From: Siphonodentalium dalli
Lineage: Eukaryota > Mollusca > Scaphopoda > Gadilida > Siphonodentaliidae
Direction of reading: 5' to 3'
Assembly: GCA_032622095.1 (NCBI GenBank)
Contig: CP136062.1
Coordinates: 130,159,282-130,223,281 of the forward strand
Length of the DNA stretch: 64,000 nucleotides
Shown here: piece after piece, positions 1-12,980 of the stretch
How the letters are laid out: every line of letters starts with the position of its first letter
Position numbering within the stretch: position 1 is the first letter of the stretch
Program-made: the position numbers and the translations under genes
The notes under the pieces: generated by a model
Databases searched by the model: none
Told to the model about the DNA's origin: nothing
What the model saw: only the letters and a program-made list of their open reading frames with translations

Positions 1-2923
1 CATCCGTAAATTCTTGCTAAATATAATGCATTATCCATGGTATATCTACAACTCCCAAACGACATGGTGTATACCCATGAAAGTACGAATTATTGTCGCA
101 TTTTATGCATGGGACATCAAGAAGCATTTTTTCCGAAAGTGCTCACAAATAGGTTTTATTGTACGACTAAGTGTTTAAAAGCATTATTCGTTTACTCGGC
201 CCGCAGCCATTTTATTTCGCATAATCGAGGGTCAGTCCTATGTTTGATTCTACTTCACGCAAAGAGATGGAGAATTAATTATGAATGGTTACCTTCGTGT
301 GTAGTTATCAAATTAGTGGTGTATTACGTTGTATAAACAGTTTATTGTATTAGGTAAATAAATGATGTTCCTGATAGCCCGATATCGAGGCCACTCGATA
401 CGAATCAGTTTGAGCAATTCTCTTAGCTCCTATATCTGCCATCGTAGTGTGAAATCGGTGTGATCACTGTGGAGCCACTTTAATGGTCGACATATAAAGC
501 AGATCAACCCCTTTGAAGAGTAATGAATCGCTTGTGGTGATACTTATTAATTCATAAGAACTATGATTTTATCATAGTATTAGCATAGATTTAGAATCAA
601 AAATATAAGTGTTCAGCTGTATACCGTACCGACAATACTACGAAATCGATGGTAATTTATTATTCAAGATATATACTTCGATTTAGCTCCCCTAAATTAC
701 TATTTCTTTGGCTTCGAGGCTAAACAATATTTTATTCGAGTCCAGGAACCCACCAATCAAAGGTCAGAGGTATCAGATATCGATTTTTGAAATCTGTTGT
801 TTTTCATCACCTGAAATAATTGGCGACCTAGCAAATATCGACATACTCTCGATACCAAATTGCGTTAAACAAATTTTGTTATATAGCACGTTTTGAAAAA
901 ATTTGTGCTAGATTTGACAGTGGTTAGCATTATTTTTGGGGGGTAATTAATAGATTCTGATAACTATAGCGTCGTTTGAAGAAATGTTGTTGATGTTAGA
1001 ATCTGATGCCATCGAATCGGATTGTGTACCTTTAAAGATATTCGGTTCGATTTGATACCAGAAATGTCAGAAATTCCTGCATGAGTAAATTGTTCGCTTA
1101 TAAAACAGCCAAAAGAATAAAGAAAATAGCTGACATCAGCACCATTTATATGGACGCTATACAATGTCTCAGTTAAGTGTATGGTGCGCCATACAGGTCT
1201 CCAGAATTAATAATATAAATAAGATTGTAATCACAACAAGTCTATAAAGGTGTTACCATCTTATTTATATTATAAAATTTCTGAATATTAATACGCATGT
1301 CTTAGGCAAAGGATCATATCAACATTGGCCAGAATAATCAGCATATAATTATTGCATTCTCACGTGGTTTTCAACTCTGCATGAATATAAAATTCTTATA
1401 TGATATGTTGTTTTACACAATGACAATGTTATTTGTTTTGTATACACGATCAGCTCCTGCAGCAAAAATGTGGTCAAGTAAAAAGAACCTCAATTCCAAA
1501 CCAGCATGGCACCCATTCACGTTGACAACACGCCCAAATATGTCATTGTTTACACAATTATTTTGTTCTATATCACGGGTCTTCATTAAATCAATACAAG
1601 AAACATTTCTGCGTCGTTTAGTTGACGTATGATAATGTTTGGATCTTGAAGTTAAGCAAAAACGGGTGTCCTGCATGTTGTTTTTTAAAGTATATTTTGT
1701 GTTTATTTTGTTTTGTATTTTTGTAATCGCTAATTATGACCACATATTTATCCAGCAGACAGATGACTTCGTATGATTGCATGTATGATATTTATCATAC
1801 ATGTAGAACTCACTTTAAATGTTTTCACACAAACCTAAATTCACAGCTCTATTTTATTTGAAAAACCTCATCAGCTTCAGTTTCCAGATTTGATAAATTC
1901 TTGAGAATATGGACAAATCCTCGGGGAAATAATACAACGTATTTTGTTCCAATTTCCGCCATAAATAATACGAAGACGGGCCCTTACATGACTGTGTAAA
2001 ATAACCCACTCGTGACTCATTGGTTGTTGCGCTCTTTTTCTTCAACTAATCCTTTCATCTTTCTTACTTCCGACTTTAGTAACAATTAATTGTGGTCAGA
2101 GTGAAGTTTACTTCGTGTATATATGTGAAGGGGGATATACGCACTTGTGGACTTTTATTTATTTCTCCAAGGAGCTGAAAATTTGAAACAATAATAATTT
2201 TCGCTTTTCTATCATTATGGCAAGACCGTTGCCATGGTGTAGTCCGCCGATAGGAGACAGAAGTTGAATTGAGCAAATATTGTAGAATAAATTTTGTTAT
2301 TTGTAGTTATTGAAAAATAGTTACTTCAATAACTTCGAGCTCCTCTGATAGCAATGCCCAACATTTTGTTTACCTTTCGTCAAATATCGGATAAACGGAT
2401 AAATATTAGTTTGTGATTTGTTTCAGAACAATTACTATGATCATATTTAGTTGCGCTAGTGTTAATTATAGTTAACTTATTTGACTACTCAAGTCATTGT
2501 AATGCTAAAACAAATTCAGTTCAATTTATTTTTGTATTTTGTAAGAAAGTTGATTCGCATATTTTGGATTGCAATACATATAAGAAATGTCGTCGATTTC
2601 CTACGGAACACGAACATGGGATTTTGTTACTGACGAAATTCAGTTCTTAAAGCCCCACAAACTACATGCATTTGGACAATCTGTTAGCTTGTACAATAGT
2701 ATTCAAAATGTTTAGAACGCGTTTCCGTTTATGGCCGTAAGTCTCCACTTTATATATCGATTATTTTATCCAAGAAAACAATATCCAAAGGATTTCATGA
2801 ATTTATAAATTTTCTTCGATTGGATATTCTGTCGACTTATAGTATTTTTTTCTTCAATATCAATTTAAAAGCAGTGTGTGGATTTAAAAGCAACACCACG
2901 TTTACAACTGTTAAACAACATAC
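1..2923 (-). other. Partial intron 1 of the NK1-type homeobox gene
   Basis: Everything below the splice donor at 2922-2923 is read as intron of the minus-strand homeobox gene, because no homeodomain-like translation (for example a WFQNRR helix) appears in any minus frame here. The acceptor and homeodomain exon would lie beyond position 1. The stretch is AT-rich with only short random ORFs. One small perfect dyad stands out: arms 1780-1790 and 1793-1803 (CATGTATGATA) with a 2-base loop. The intron call is inferred from the donor; the absence of other genes is observed. Confidence 0.6.
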
Positions 2924-2927
2924 CTTC
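2920..2927 (-). promoter_or_regulatory. Splice donor of the NK1-type exon
   Basis: On the minus strand the sequence reads CTGAAG|GTATG, close to the metazoan consensus (A/C)AG|GT(A/G)AG. Open reading continues past the site for about 20 codons with residues of no recognisable family character, as expected when translation runs into an intron. Confidence 0.75.
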
Positions 2928-3242
2928 AGATAGACGTCTGTATCGCTCTTCTAAGTCGAGAGACAAACGGTCGCCACAACTCTGAACAGAACTGCATGCA
3001 TTGTCACAAGTTTTTCCAACAAATTTCTGTGGGTTTAAAATGTCCGCAACAGAAAACGCTGTCACTGTACCACTGAATCCATCAGGCTTCACGTGTATTC
3101 TCTCTGTTGGTTGTTCTGTTTCTCTGTCGCTTTCATCTGGTGAACTAACGTCAATTTCAGAGTCTTCTCCGTCAGAAACTAACGAAGGTCTTGGTGATTG
3201 TTCCTGGCGTTTACTGTCCGGCGACAAGGCGTTACAATCCAT
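2924..3242 (-). CDS. First coding exon of an NK1/slouch (NKX1)-type homeobox transcription factor
   Basis: The exon encodes 106 complete codons from ATG 3242-3240, the first ATG in the open frame. Its context is good (A at -3, G at +4) and no other ATG occurs up to the upstream stop near 3340. Residues 24-43 form an acidic Ser/Asp/Glu patch (DGEDSEID...). Residues 63-74 read FSVADILNPQKF, an eh1-type Groucho/TLE-binding motif. Its form, FSVxDIL(D/N)P(N/Q)KF, is the one known from NK1/NKX1 proteins (vertebrate FSVLDILDPxKF) and differs from the NK2, Msx, Lbx or BarH versions. A Cys-rich stretch and a basic EERYRRLSEG tail follow. The exon ends in a strong donor, GAAG|GTATG, leaving a phase-1 intron. 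The homeodomain is not in the window, so this is a 5' fragment. Expected role: nuclear repressor in neural or mesodermal patterning. The family call rests on one motif. Confidence 0.75.
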
Positions 3243-3780
3243 GTTCTTGTTCAGTTCAATACATTTATAATAAAAGTTTTTCACCAAAAGTGATAGCAAA
3301 TATCGTATGCTCGTACTATTAAGTAAAGTTTTGTTTGATCACAAAATAATTCCAGTGAAACTAACAGCAGACGAAATGACGATCCTCGTAATTAATGTTC
3401 AAAAAATTTCCTCACCAAAGACAACGGCGTGGATCTCGGAAATAAAATGAAGTAGAGTCCGAGAGCGCTGACTTAAATCGACTTTCGACTAGGAATCTTT
3501 CTCAGGTCTTGCTGACAGAGTTCGCGTGCCGGTAATAATATTAGTACAAAATAGAGCTATAACAATCGCTTAGCTATTCTAATTGGCTCCTCGGGTAAGT
3601 GATAGCACCGACAATATAATTAAATCCGTGGTTAAATTGACGTCGAGGTTTCCTGCCGAGCTACTCGCGATATCGATCAAAACACTTACTCGGCTGCGAG
3701 TCTCTCGTTATTCGCTCGTTATTCCCGCCTTAGAGAAAATAGGCGGAGCTCTGAGTGGAGTTTGAAACGCCCTTTAGGTT
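3243..3780 (-). promoter_or_regulatory. 5' UTR and probable promoter-proximal region of the NK1-type gene
   Basis: This is the sequence immediately upstream of the NK1 start codon. From about 3430 to 3780 it is less AT-rich and has more CpG than the surroundings, with CG-containing words clustered at 3655-3745. That fits a developmental-gene promoter. No convincing TATA box or initiator can be assigned and no transcription start site is claimed. Confidence 0.35.
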
Positions 3781-6700
3781 ATCGAGACAGATTCTGTTTA
3801 TTTCCCTCGGGGCTAAGTTCGAGATTTCGAAACGTTAGCTGAGCGAACAAGGAGAAAATAACGAAAAGATTCACAACAATAATAGTAGCTCGCGTCGATG
3901 CAGTAGCTGGCGAACGAATATCTAATCGTTTACAAACTTCAAAACGACCGATCATTTTGAGACGACGCGATCGCAAGTTTTTTGGAATATATTCAATTTC
4001 GTTGCTTATGTTACTCCTGTGTTCAAAGTGCCTCCATATTCCATGTCCGTTTATTTTCAAATGACACAACGAAAACTAAATGAGAGTAAATATACCAATA
4101 TGCATTGCATACAACAGGTAAGGCGTTCTGAAGAAAAAAATACATTTGCCATAAATCGGTGTTAAATAAACTTAACATGAATTTCAGGTCGCAAATTACC
4201 GATATGATATGCCCGATGAACAGAATAGAAAATGTCATAAAAAATATTTTCAGGGAGGAAATAGAATAAATATTTGTAAACAATCGTGGAAGGATAGCAA
4301 CTCTTCTATACAAAACAAACTTAAACTCGGTTCAATAAGTTAGTGTTGCCACGAATCAATCGTGTGAATGATTTTGGCTGAAAAATCGGACGTTTTTTGT
4401 GTATATGCTTATCAGCCGACCATAATTGCATAGCTGGGAGTTATTTCGTTAGTCATTTTAAAAATTCAGTCTTAAATAATCTCCATCATATTCGATTCCA
4501 AATTAGTCACAATTTCTTAAACAAATTTTTCATTCACCTTGCAATGATGCATGTGAGAAAATAAAACAATGGACTATAAACCCTCTTTATATAGTCGACA
4601 GCTTGAATTATTTAGGGATCCAATCAAGAAGTTCACAACCACATATTAGTTATTTTATATTTATGTATCTGACTTATTGATCTCGCAAAAAACGAGATGA
4701 CGCTCGTGACACACTGATATACGTATAAATGTCAGCAAATACATTTGGAAACTTGAAACTGCCAGAAATTACAGCCAAATGTTATTTGATGCCCTCTGCG
4801 AAGTTGCTGGTCCAGCCCTATACATCAGCTTCATGGAACCCGAATACGAAAACCATCTGACACTTTAAGAAAGTTTCGCCATTTTCCAGATAAGTTTTAG
4901 TGTCCCGACACCGGCGCGGGAACCCATGGTTATACCCAACTTAATATGCACAAAACAATATTCCCCATTTCACCACGTGTTTGACTAATATCACGTATTG
5001 GAGGACGAAGAAAATCAAGAGAACCCACATGTGCACTCATAGCTGATTCATAATTTATCTGCATGCATGTATCATGTTTTGTTTTCTCTTTTTCATTTTC
5101 CTTCAACCTGTTCTATTCAACACGGACTCGTGCCATTCGCAACCTCTATATACAGTATATGCGTGATTTTCTTCTCTGAGAAGATAACTTAATGCAGTGT
5201 ATGAGCGGTGACTCGCTTGTTGTTTTAGATCCTCTTCACCCTCTTCTAAACTAAATCATGATATCATATCTGAACCATAATGTTTAATATTTTGTCTGAT
5301 GTATATTAATAATTGAGGGTATAAATATAAGTATTTAAACCAGAACCAGCATGCACTTTCCCACACATCAACTTTTTTCACCACTCCCGAAGACCCCTTA
5401 ATTGATGTCCATCCCCTTTGACCATAAAGCTTCAAATATAATGCATTTCTAATCACTCCGAACTGCTCTATTGCCATTTCATATTGACAATTCTCGCTAT
5501 GTCTCAACAATGAAATGAGAGAAATGGCGCTAACGCATTTTTATTATCTCGTCTATACAACCCGTTTTCAAGTTCTTTGCTCAAGATATTTGGTATAGTA
5601 TTAAAACTAAGATAACATCAACAAGAACGACAATATCAAAGACATCCAATGTCGGAGGCGACACGCTGCAATTACCAACCTCACTGGCTATAAGACACCG
5701 ATTATTTGTTCAACTGAAAAACTATATGTGAATCTGTGCTTGTAATTAGACTGAATGAAGATGTTCTGATTGCTATCACAAAGTTAGCGCTCTTAACATG
5801 GATTTAGTCTTAATGAGGTCTAATTTTAAGCCATTATATGTACATCAATAACGCAGTCAAATTCATTCATCGAATAAAAAATATTTTATGTCCAGGATAA
5901 AAGGCCTTTGTGAGCGCGGCATCGTTTTGTGCTTAGCAACTTTTACGGCGTAATTTGGGCACGATGTCGGTCGTTTTAGTGCTCGTTGTCACATTTGGTC
6001 ATAGATTTATTTGTTTGGGGATGTGCCGAGTTGTTCTTCGCCATGAAACTTGGCATGACATTGGAAGATTAGAGTGTCTTCTTTATTTCCAAGCCCGACC
6101 CGACTTCCGCGCGTGTTAGTAGGATGTAACACATTGTAGGGGAAACACAATTGACAGTAATTACAGGTATCGAGTTTCAGAGTTACCTTGATTTTGATAT
6201 CGTTTGTCCAACGGTAAACGCGTAATTTGGCCATCAACAGTCTTCAATAGTTCTGCGCGCGTTACTGGCTGATAACATGCGATGTTTCATCCAATCGCGC
6301 TGCGTGATCCAAGAGAACAAACTGCAGCCGTATTGAAGAAAAACACAACTCCAATAACTGTCCCATTTTAGGTCGCCCAGTTGTTAAGGTGCATATGGAT
6401 CATTTGGCCAACAAAAGCCGTCGGCGAAGCGGGTTATCGTCTCGAATTGGCGCGACTTTGCTATCCACCAGCGTGACGACAATCTGCATGATTCTTGAAT
6501 GTGGAAAGATTGTCAGGTGCTTTCGGGTGTCAGTGGTTTCTACATGCAGTGGAGTCCCCTCCGAGTGAAATAAACTACACGCGCAGTCTCCCCTATACCT
6601 ATAAATCTGATAACGTCGCGATATATAGCGTAGCTGTTGGGACGACGATAAACCACAATGTACCAAACCAAATCCATTGCAGGTTATTCATATATAGCAT

Positions 6701-7420
6701 GTACGAATTTTTCAAATAGACACCTTTATTCCATATTTGGTACTTTCTATGATACAAATTAAATATATTTCATCGTGTTAATATAATATATTATTGCTGC
6801 TTCTAGTTTTGCATTGGATTCGTGAACACGACATGTTATCTTCGTGCATCAAATTTAGACATAGTGATCGCTAACTTCTCTCACATCAAAATACCGGTAT
6901 GCCCAAAGTCACGCGAAACACTGATATAAAGACTTTATATTATATATAGTGATAATCTTAGAAGATCTTACCGTATCCATCGCAATTTGTGGCTGTTTTC
7001 TACTTCCCGCGCAAAAGTGACACAAACGCTCTTTATACTATTATATCAGGAAAGGAATAACAGAGAACGCTCTTTAATGTTCTAAGTCGGTCGGCGATAA
7101 ATTCTATGATTTAAATAAGTTTTTGTTGAGACACATTGACTACGTATATACATGTATATATGTCATGTAATGATCTATATATCGTGATCACAGGAATGAG
7201 ACGAAAATGCTAAATGCTGCAGATTAGGAATCGCTTTAATCCGACATAAGAGTTGTTGGATAGATATAGAAACCACGAGGCCACTAATGTGAGGTTTTGA
7301 ACGCCATGCAGATATGGATCTTAGAAAAGGTAAAACTTAAAAATGTTAAAGGCTAGCAAAAATCCCAATTATCGCCTCTTATATAAAGGAGCATCCTTGC
7401 TTTCGTTATATCCAAAGACA

Positions 7421-7421
<1 letters not shown>
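3781..7421. other. Non-coding flank, no gene seen
   Basis: Only short, compositionally random ORFs occur. At 7005-7105 there is a diverged match to the inside of the 22.5/61.5 kb TTAA-MITE: two copies of CGCTCTTTA flanking an ATATCAGGAA word. Nothing else could be assigned. Confidence 0.5.

Positions 7422-7461
<40 letters not shown>
7422..7461. repeat. (TA)n microsatellite, flank of Helitron
   Basis: Uninterrupted TA dinucleotides about 40 bases long. The matching tract at 9843-9888 lies on the other side of the Helitron, so the element appears to have entered a pre-existing (TA)n run. Confidence 0.9.
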
Positions 7462-7462
<1 letters not shown>

Positions 7463-9839
7463 TAGCAGGGTTACCCGGCGTTGCCCAGGTTAATGCGATG
7501 TGAAACCATCTGCATGTATGCTGTGTATATTTGTTGGGAATAGAGAACACTCTTGTTCAAAGTGCTATACGTTTTCTCATAAATTGTATATTCAAATAGC
7601 ATCACAAAACATGATTATTACAGTCATGGAATATAAGTAGTGGCCCACCTTGTCAATTGTCATTCTGTTTATCGCGATTAATCCGTTCCACCAATAATGA
7701 ATTATTTATTTATTTACAACTGCGTGTACGTCAGACGTTATAATATGATACATGGACATTATAAAGACATTATAGTTCGCATAATAAATAAAAGATGACA
7801 ATTGGGTTTTACATATTGAGATGCATCAATCAATCTAGTGGGTTGGACTAAGGTATCGAGGATACATGGCTATCATATCTCCATGAAGATACAGATGTTT
7901 TAAATACATTTCCAGGTGCTCCTCTGTTCATGGTGCTATATATTGGCTAAATATTGTCAGTTTCAACGAAATGTTGCTGCGCGGGCATATCAGCTACATT
8001 TGCCAGACACAGAGCGAGATTTTGAGTTGTTTATGTCAGTCGATGAGTCTGTTCTAAACCCCTTGTCAGATGTCAGTATTGGGAGGATCCTGAAAAGGCA
8101 TGTGCTACTAACTGCATTTTATTGTATATCAGAAGAAACTACATATGACTTCACACTGTGACCACTATTTTTGAACAGGCCTTCCATATATCCTGAAAAT
8201 TGTAAAAAAATTTGTGGAAACTGTATGGAATGGAACAGACTCAATTTTGTTATAATATATATGCAATCCTCTGACGGTTCGAGGTCTCTCAGTTTGCACG
8301 AATATATGTATTTCTTCAATAGAATGATAAATATACGTTTAATGCTTCTTCTATGTATCTCTTTTTGCTAGCTCATTGTGTGAATGTCCTGATTGCCATC
8401 CCCATATAAATATGACAATTAAGAAGATATAATTGTTCAAGTGACTTATAATTGGGTTACCATTTGTCGGGATTGTGAAATGTGAACGCCCAAATCTCCT
8501 TAAAATGATATGGGGATGGCCTGGGTGACTATATATAACTTATATCTGGATATCGGCGAATAGCAATCTTATCTATGATAGTGCATATCCGCTCGCCAGC
8601 CGTGACGCAAACGACACCAAATGTGATTTAATTCATGGTATATCATTAGATAACAACATGTATGAATTTATTGGAAATTAGTGCCAAATATATTTGTATC
8701 AGCTTTTGCCTCTTCGATTGTACCGCGTGAAGTTATATATATATAACACACAGACATACAGAAAGACAGACAGACAGCACAATTTGATTTATTGTATCAT
8801 TTGAGAAGAACGTGTCTGAATTTGATGGTAATTGGTACTAAAAATATTTTGTATCAGTTTTTGGTGACCCTCCCGTCCCTATTTCGGACTCAAGCTGCAC
8901 ACACTAAGACTCATTGGAGATTAGAGATGTATATATATGAAATTGGTGAAAATTGGCGAGTATACAAATTCGTATCAAATTGAAGTTCCCCATATCTCTC
9001 ACCCATAGGGCACCAATTTGTTGTGTCTAAACCACACGATAAGATTCCTCGTATCACGGAGAAGAATATGTATCAATCTGTTGGAAATCGGCACTAAACA
9101 TATATATATATATAATGTCCCTCTCATCTCTATGCACCACTGACTCGAATGGCCCCACTTGTGACATCCGTAAACCACACAATTACACTCCTGATATCAT
9201 GTTGATGATAGTTTATAAGTTTGGTGATAATCGGCGACTATACGTTTTTTAAAATCAAATTTTATGTCAATCCCTCCCTCCCCATCTCTCACCTAAACAG
9301 CACCACTATATGGCGTCTTTAAATCACACAATCAGATTCCTCGTATCATGGATAAGAACGTGTATCAATTTGGTGGAAATTGGCGCCAAAAAAATTGTGC
9401 ATCAATTTTGGTGCCCCTGTCCCTTTCAATACACCACTGACTCGAATGAGGCCACACTTGACAGCTATAAGCCACACCATTAGACTCCTCATACCATGGG
9501 GATGCTTTTGTATACGTGTGGTGGCAATCGGCGACTAAACCAATTATTATCAAATTTAGTGCCCATATTTTAAACACACCATTAGATTCCTCATATTATG
9601 GGGATGATTATATATAAGTTTCGTGGCAATCGCCGACAATTTTATGTTCTGTCCCTCCCCCTTTTCTGCCCCTGACAACAACGGCGTCACTTTATAAAAT
9701 TTTAATCCCGACCATTATCTTTCTCGTAAAAAGTTACTCATAGTAGACCCCTTTGGCATCATCTAGATGGTCCCCTGTGAATTTCTATAGAACACAGACA
9801 GACAGAGAGACAGACAGACAGACAGACATTCGCAAATAT

Positions 9840-9842
<3 letters not shown>
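7462..9842 (-). mobile_element. Non-autonomous Helitron with both termini, minus orientation
   Basis: Read on the minus strand, the element starts TCTATATTTGCG (5' TC) and ends ...GCCGGGTAACCCTGCTAG followed by T. The 3' end therefore has the Helitron CTRR terminus, preceded by a GC-rich hairpin (CCTGGGC/GCCGGG). Flanking bases are A and T inside (TA)n tracts, as expected for insertion between A and T without a target duplication. The element is 2381 bp and no Rep/helicase coding is visible. Inside are a TCTG-rich subterminal tract at about 9790-9830 and degenerate tandem units at 8590-9700. Family assignment by terminus rules is strong; activity is not implied. Confidence 0.72.
8590..9700. 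repeat. Degenerate tandem units inside the Helitron (~100-150 bp half-units)
   Basis: Recurring words are CACAC-ATTAGATTCCTC, ATATCATGGGGATGA and AAGTTTGGTG-AAT-GGCGAC. They recur near 8780, 9032, 9175, 9327, 9473 and 9577. Alternating half-units give a compound period of about 250-300 bp. Such repeat-filled cores are common in non-autonomous Helitrons of molluscs and other invertebrates. Confidence 0.65.

Positions 9843-9888
<46 letters not shown>
9843..9888. repeat. (TA)n microsatellite, second flank of Helitron
   Basis: Uninterrupted TA dinucleotides that mirror the tract at 7422-7461. Taken together they look like one tract split by the Helitron. Confidence 0.9.
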
Positions 9889-9889
<1 letters not shown>

Positions 9890-10199
9890 CAATTGCAACG
9901 CCGAGCGCGACATATATCAACTGTAAGCAATTAAGCAATCATTCCGTCGTAGATTGCCGCGGTGTGATTAATCATTTTCATTTGTTTCACTTGTATTATT
10001 ATTTGAACGCTTTAGTACTACTTTTCGCCATGTTTGCTATTTGATTTTTAATTCATTATGTATTCTCAGCAACCTGTCCTTATATATGGATGTTCTTGCT
10101 ATTAAATAATAAAAATAATTATATATGCCCCGACACTCAGATTAGCGAGTATATATATAAACAATACTATAGATATTTGTATGGATTGAATATTTTGTT

Positions 10200-10960
10200 A
10201 TTTTTCTAAATTCAAGAAGTGTGTATCCTCTCCCCCTAAGCTGGGCTACCAATGCACTAAAGCACAACGAAATCCGATTATCCATGCTCGAGTTACAAGC
10301 TGAAATTTTCATACAGACACAAAATTAAGAAATTCCCGAGTCAAACAAGGCCTGTAACTCTGTTAAAAATGAACGGACGAAACCTGCATATAGTAAGTCG
10401 TTATTCTATCCCCCGAGTTGTTCCATCACCATATATAGTATAGAACAACTGAATCCGATGATATTGCCCAATTTAAGTTACAAGCTGGCACAAAATTTGA
10501 AAAGTTCCAAGTCAAACAAGGGCCGTAATTCTGGTAAAAATGAATGGACGAAACTTGTACTATATGTGGGTATCCGTTATCCCAACTTGTGCTATATCGC
10601 CATGCCAAAGCACAACCAAATCCGATGATCTTGCATGCCCAAGTTACAAGCTGAAATGTTCTTTCGGACACAAAATTCACAAATTGCTATATCAAAGAAG
10701 GGCCGTATAATATCTTTGTTAAAATGAATGGATGAAACTTGTATATTATGTGGGTATACTTTCCCCCCAAGCTGTGCTATCTGTATCTATGGTAAAAATT
10801 AACGGACGAACCCGTAGTTCGTGGATATCCTTTCCCACAATGCCAAAATCTGATAATTAACACCCGAGTTACAAGGTGACATGTTCCCACGGATAATTGG
10901 CTTATATAAAGGAAGTTCTCACCTACTATATAGTGCTGTTTAATTTTGATTAAATGCATG
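10200..10960. repeat. Four-unit degenerate tandem repeat (~170-225 bp)
   Basis: Each unit carries AATCCGATGAT, then GAGTTACAAGCTGAAAT, then GTCAAACAAGGGCCGTAA, then AAAATGAATGGACGAAAC. The AATCCGAT-like words lie near 10269, 10449, 10616 and 10842. Spacing varies, so units have gained or lost bases. The unit style resembles Helitron cores, but no Helitron terminus was found at either edge. Confidence 0.7.
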
Positions 10961-12731
10961 GAAATACAATATATATGAAAGAACTCACCGTTCTGAAAAT
11001 GATCGGAGTGATGTTGGTTGGAACATATACATGGGAGTGGCAGTCAAGTATTTTATTATTAATATAGGCTAGAACTGGGTCGATCCATTTTGGATTTTGA
11101 AAATGTACCATCTACATGTATATCAATTTCAACACGACAATCAAATGACGGAAATATGTCATTCGAACTATGTCATCACACACGAGTTCTGGTGGACTAT
11201 AAACATGTTATATATACATATCCCTCGACATAATCGGACAGACATGGCTCTAATCTGAAAATTTCGTCCGGGGGTTCAGTTTGCCTATATGGGTATGGAT
11301 AATTCAATAAAAATCGCCACAGGCCATGCTTAGTAACACTACTAAACTTACGAATCGAGGCAATACAATAATGACTGCTCCTATTGCCAACCCATTAAAT
11401 TGAGAAAACATAATTAGACGAATGAAAACTCCGGTGGATTAGTGGACGAATGACAAACGAATGCGAGCAAGATAAACATCGCAAAGTGGCGACCGTTGGC
11501 GACAATTGTGCTACGTGTTCGCTACGCTGCTCTGTCCCCTGTTGTCTTTGTCAAGACCAAACAATCGAACGGACCCAAGTTAATTAAATCGGGAGCAATC
11601 TTCAGGATATCACAACAGTTGGAAACAAATCTATTTTAACAGAATAAATTTAACGTTGTTGAACCTGAATCGACAGATAATAAGATTATTGGTTGAATGC
11701 GACATAAGCGGTTTAGTTAGCAGCAATAATTTATCAAGTGTTTAGCGTATTGTGTTTGCTGTTCATTACGGGCCAACGACTGTCCAAACCAACGGCTGCC
11801 AATCGCCATCCAATAAATCCGCACTTGCTAAACGAATGACTTTTTGGGCCCGATGTGAAATTGTATGCGAATCAGTAGTCAACATTTGGCATGAAGATCT
11901 TGCAAATGCAAAACGCACAGGTTCCATAAATATTTAGCAATGGAAGGACATGCCTTGTGGTATTGGGAAGTTTAGCTGATGTGTTTTACGATAAGATATT
12001 CCACCAAGCTGGATGTATACGCAGTTGGCATATAGATATAGAATAATGTCAAATTGAACAATACGAGACGCACTTCTGTATACTTCCAAAAACAATTCGG
12101 GAGTTAAAGACATATAATGGACTTACTTCAGTGAATAAAACCGATGAATTAGTAACCAAACAATATCTCCAAGGGAAGAATGTAACAATAAACTAACATT
12201 ATAGAAAATTCCAACCACATCGATTCCAGAGAACACAACGTTTGAACTATACGAATTAATGTAAAGATATTTACTACTTTATTCGGGACGATTTATTTTT
12301 AATAAACATTACGGCAATGATTCTCCCAACAATAGTCACTGTATGGCATTCGTTTATAACAATGACTCTGTATTCTGCTTATTTGGATATAAGATTTATA
12401 TGATAATAACTTATATTAGCATGACTCGTTTCACATCACTTTAATTGACAGGTCTGCGAAACGGACAGGATGCGGGGAAATCTGTTAGAGGTGTAACATG
12501 AATAACATCCAGTCAGAAGTACAGGGTTTATAGGATAGGTACGTTGTGTAACCGTCACACATACGTAGAAGAGGCGTGATATATATATAGACGTCCATTA
12601 GATATTCGGTTTTGTTCCAAAAGTCACCATTTTGAACCGCTATTTTTAAGCACGAACTTCCCGAAGTTCATTCATTTACTACTGGTGACATACTAGACTT
12701 TATGGTGTTGATTATATTATATTATCCCAAA
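10961..12731. other. Non-coding stretch, no feature assigned
   Basis: AT-rich sequence with no ORF of recognisable character and no repeat that I could match elsewhere in the window. Confidence 0.45.
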
Positions 12732-12918
12732 TTTTGTATCTTGTATTATCCACGTACAGTGATAAATACTCCGAAATTGCGACTCAACCGTTACATAAAT
12801 TTAAAGAATGGCAACGTTGCCTTTCTTTAAATTTATGTAATCGTTTTAAATTGAGACGCACTTTCGGAGTATTTATCACTGTACGTTCATTTTATAAAGA
12901 CTAATACAAGATACAAAA
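12732..12918. repeat. Long palindrome (foldback), 187 bp
   Basis: The arms begin TTTTGTATCTTGTATTA and end TAATACAAGATACAAAA. Inside, CGTACAGTGATAAATACTCC is mirrored, then TTACATAAATTTAAAGAA. The centre is itself a perfect dyad, GGCAAC|GTTGCC. Mismatches and small indels occur between blocks. It may be a foldback MITE or an inverted dimer; no flanking duplication was identified. Confidence 0.8.
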
Positions 12919-12980
12919 AAATGGACATTACCATCGTCACCTGTTCGACTTCACAAGTCAACATATCCTCATGCAAATAT

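Noticed and set aside
3001-3270. 89-codon plus ORF opposite the homeobox exon
   Set aside because: It is the shadow of the well-supported minus-strand exon.
7353-7550. 65-codon minus ORF with an Ile-Tyr run
   Set aside because: The run is the (TA)n microsatellite, and the ORF crosses the Helitron boundary.
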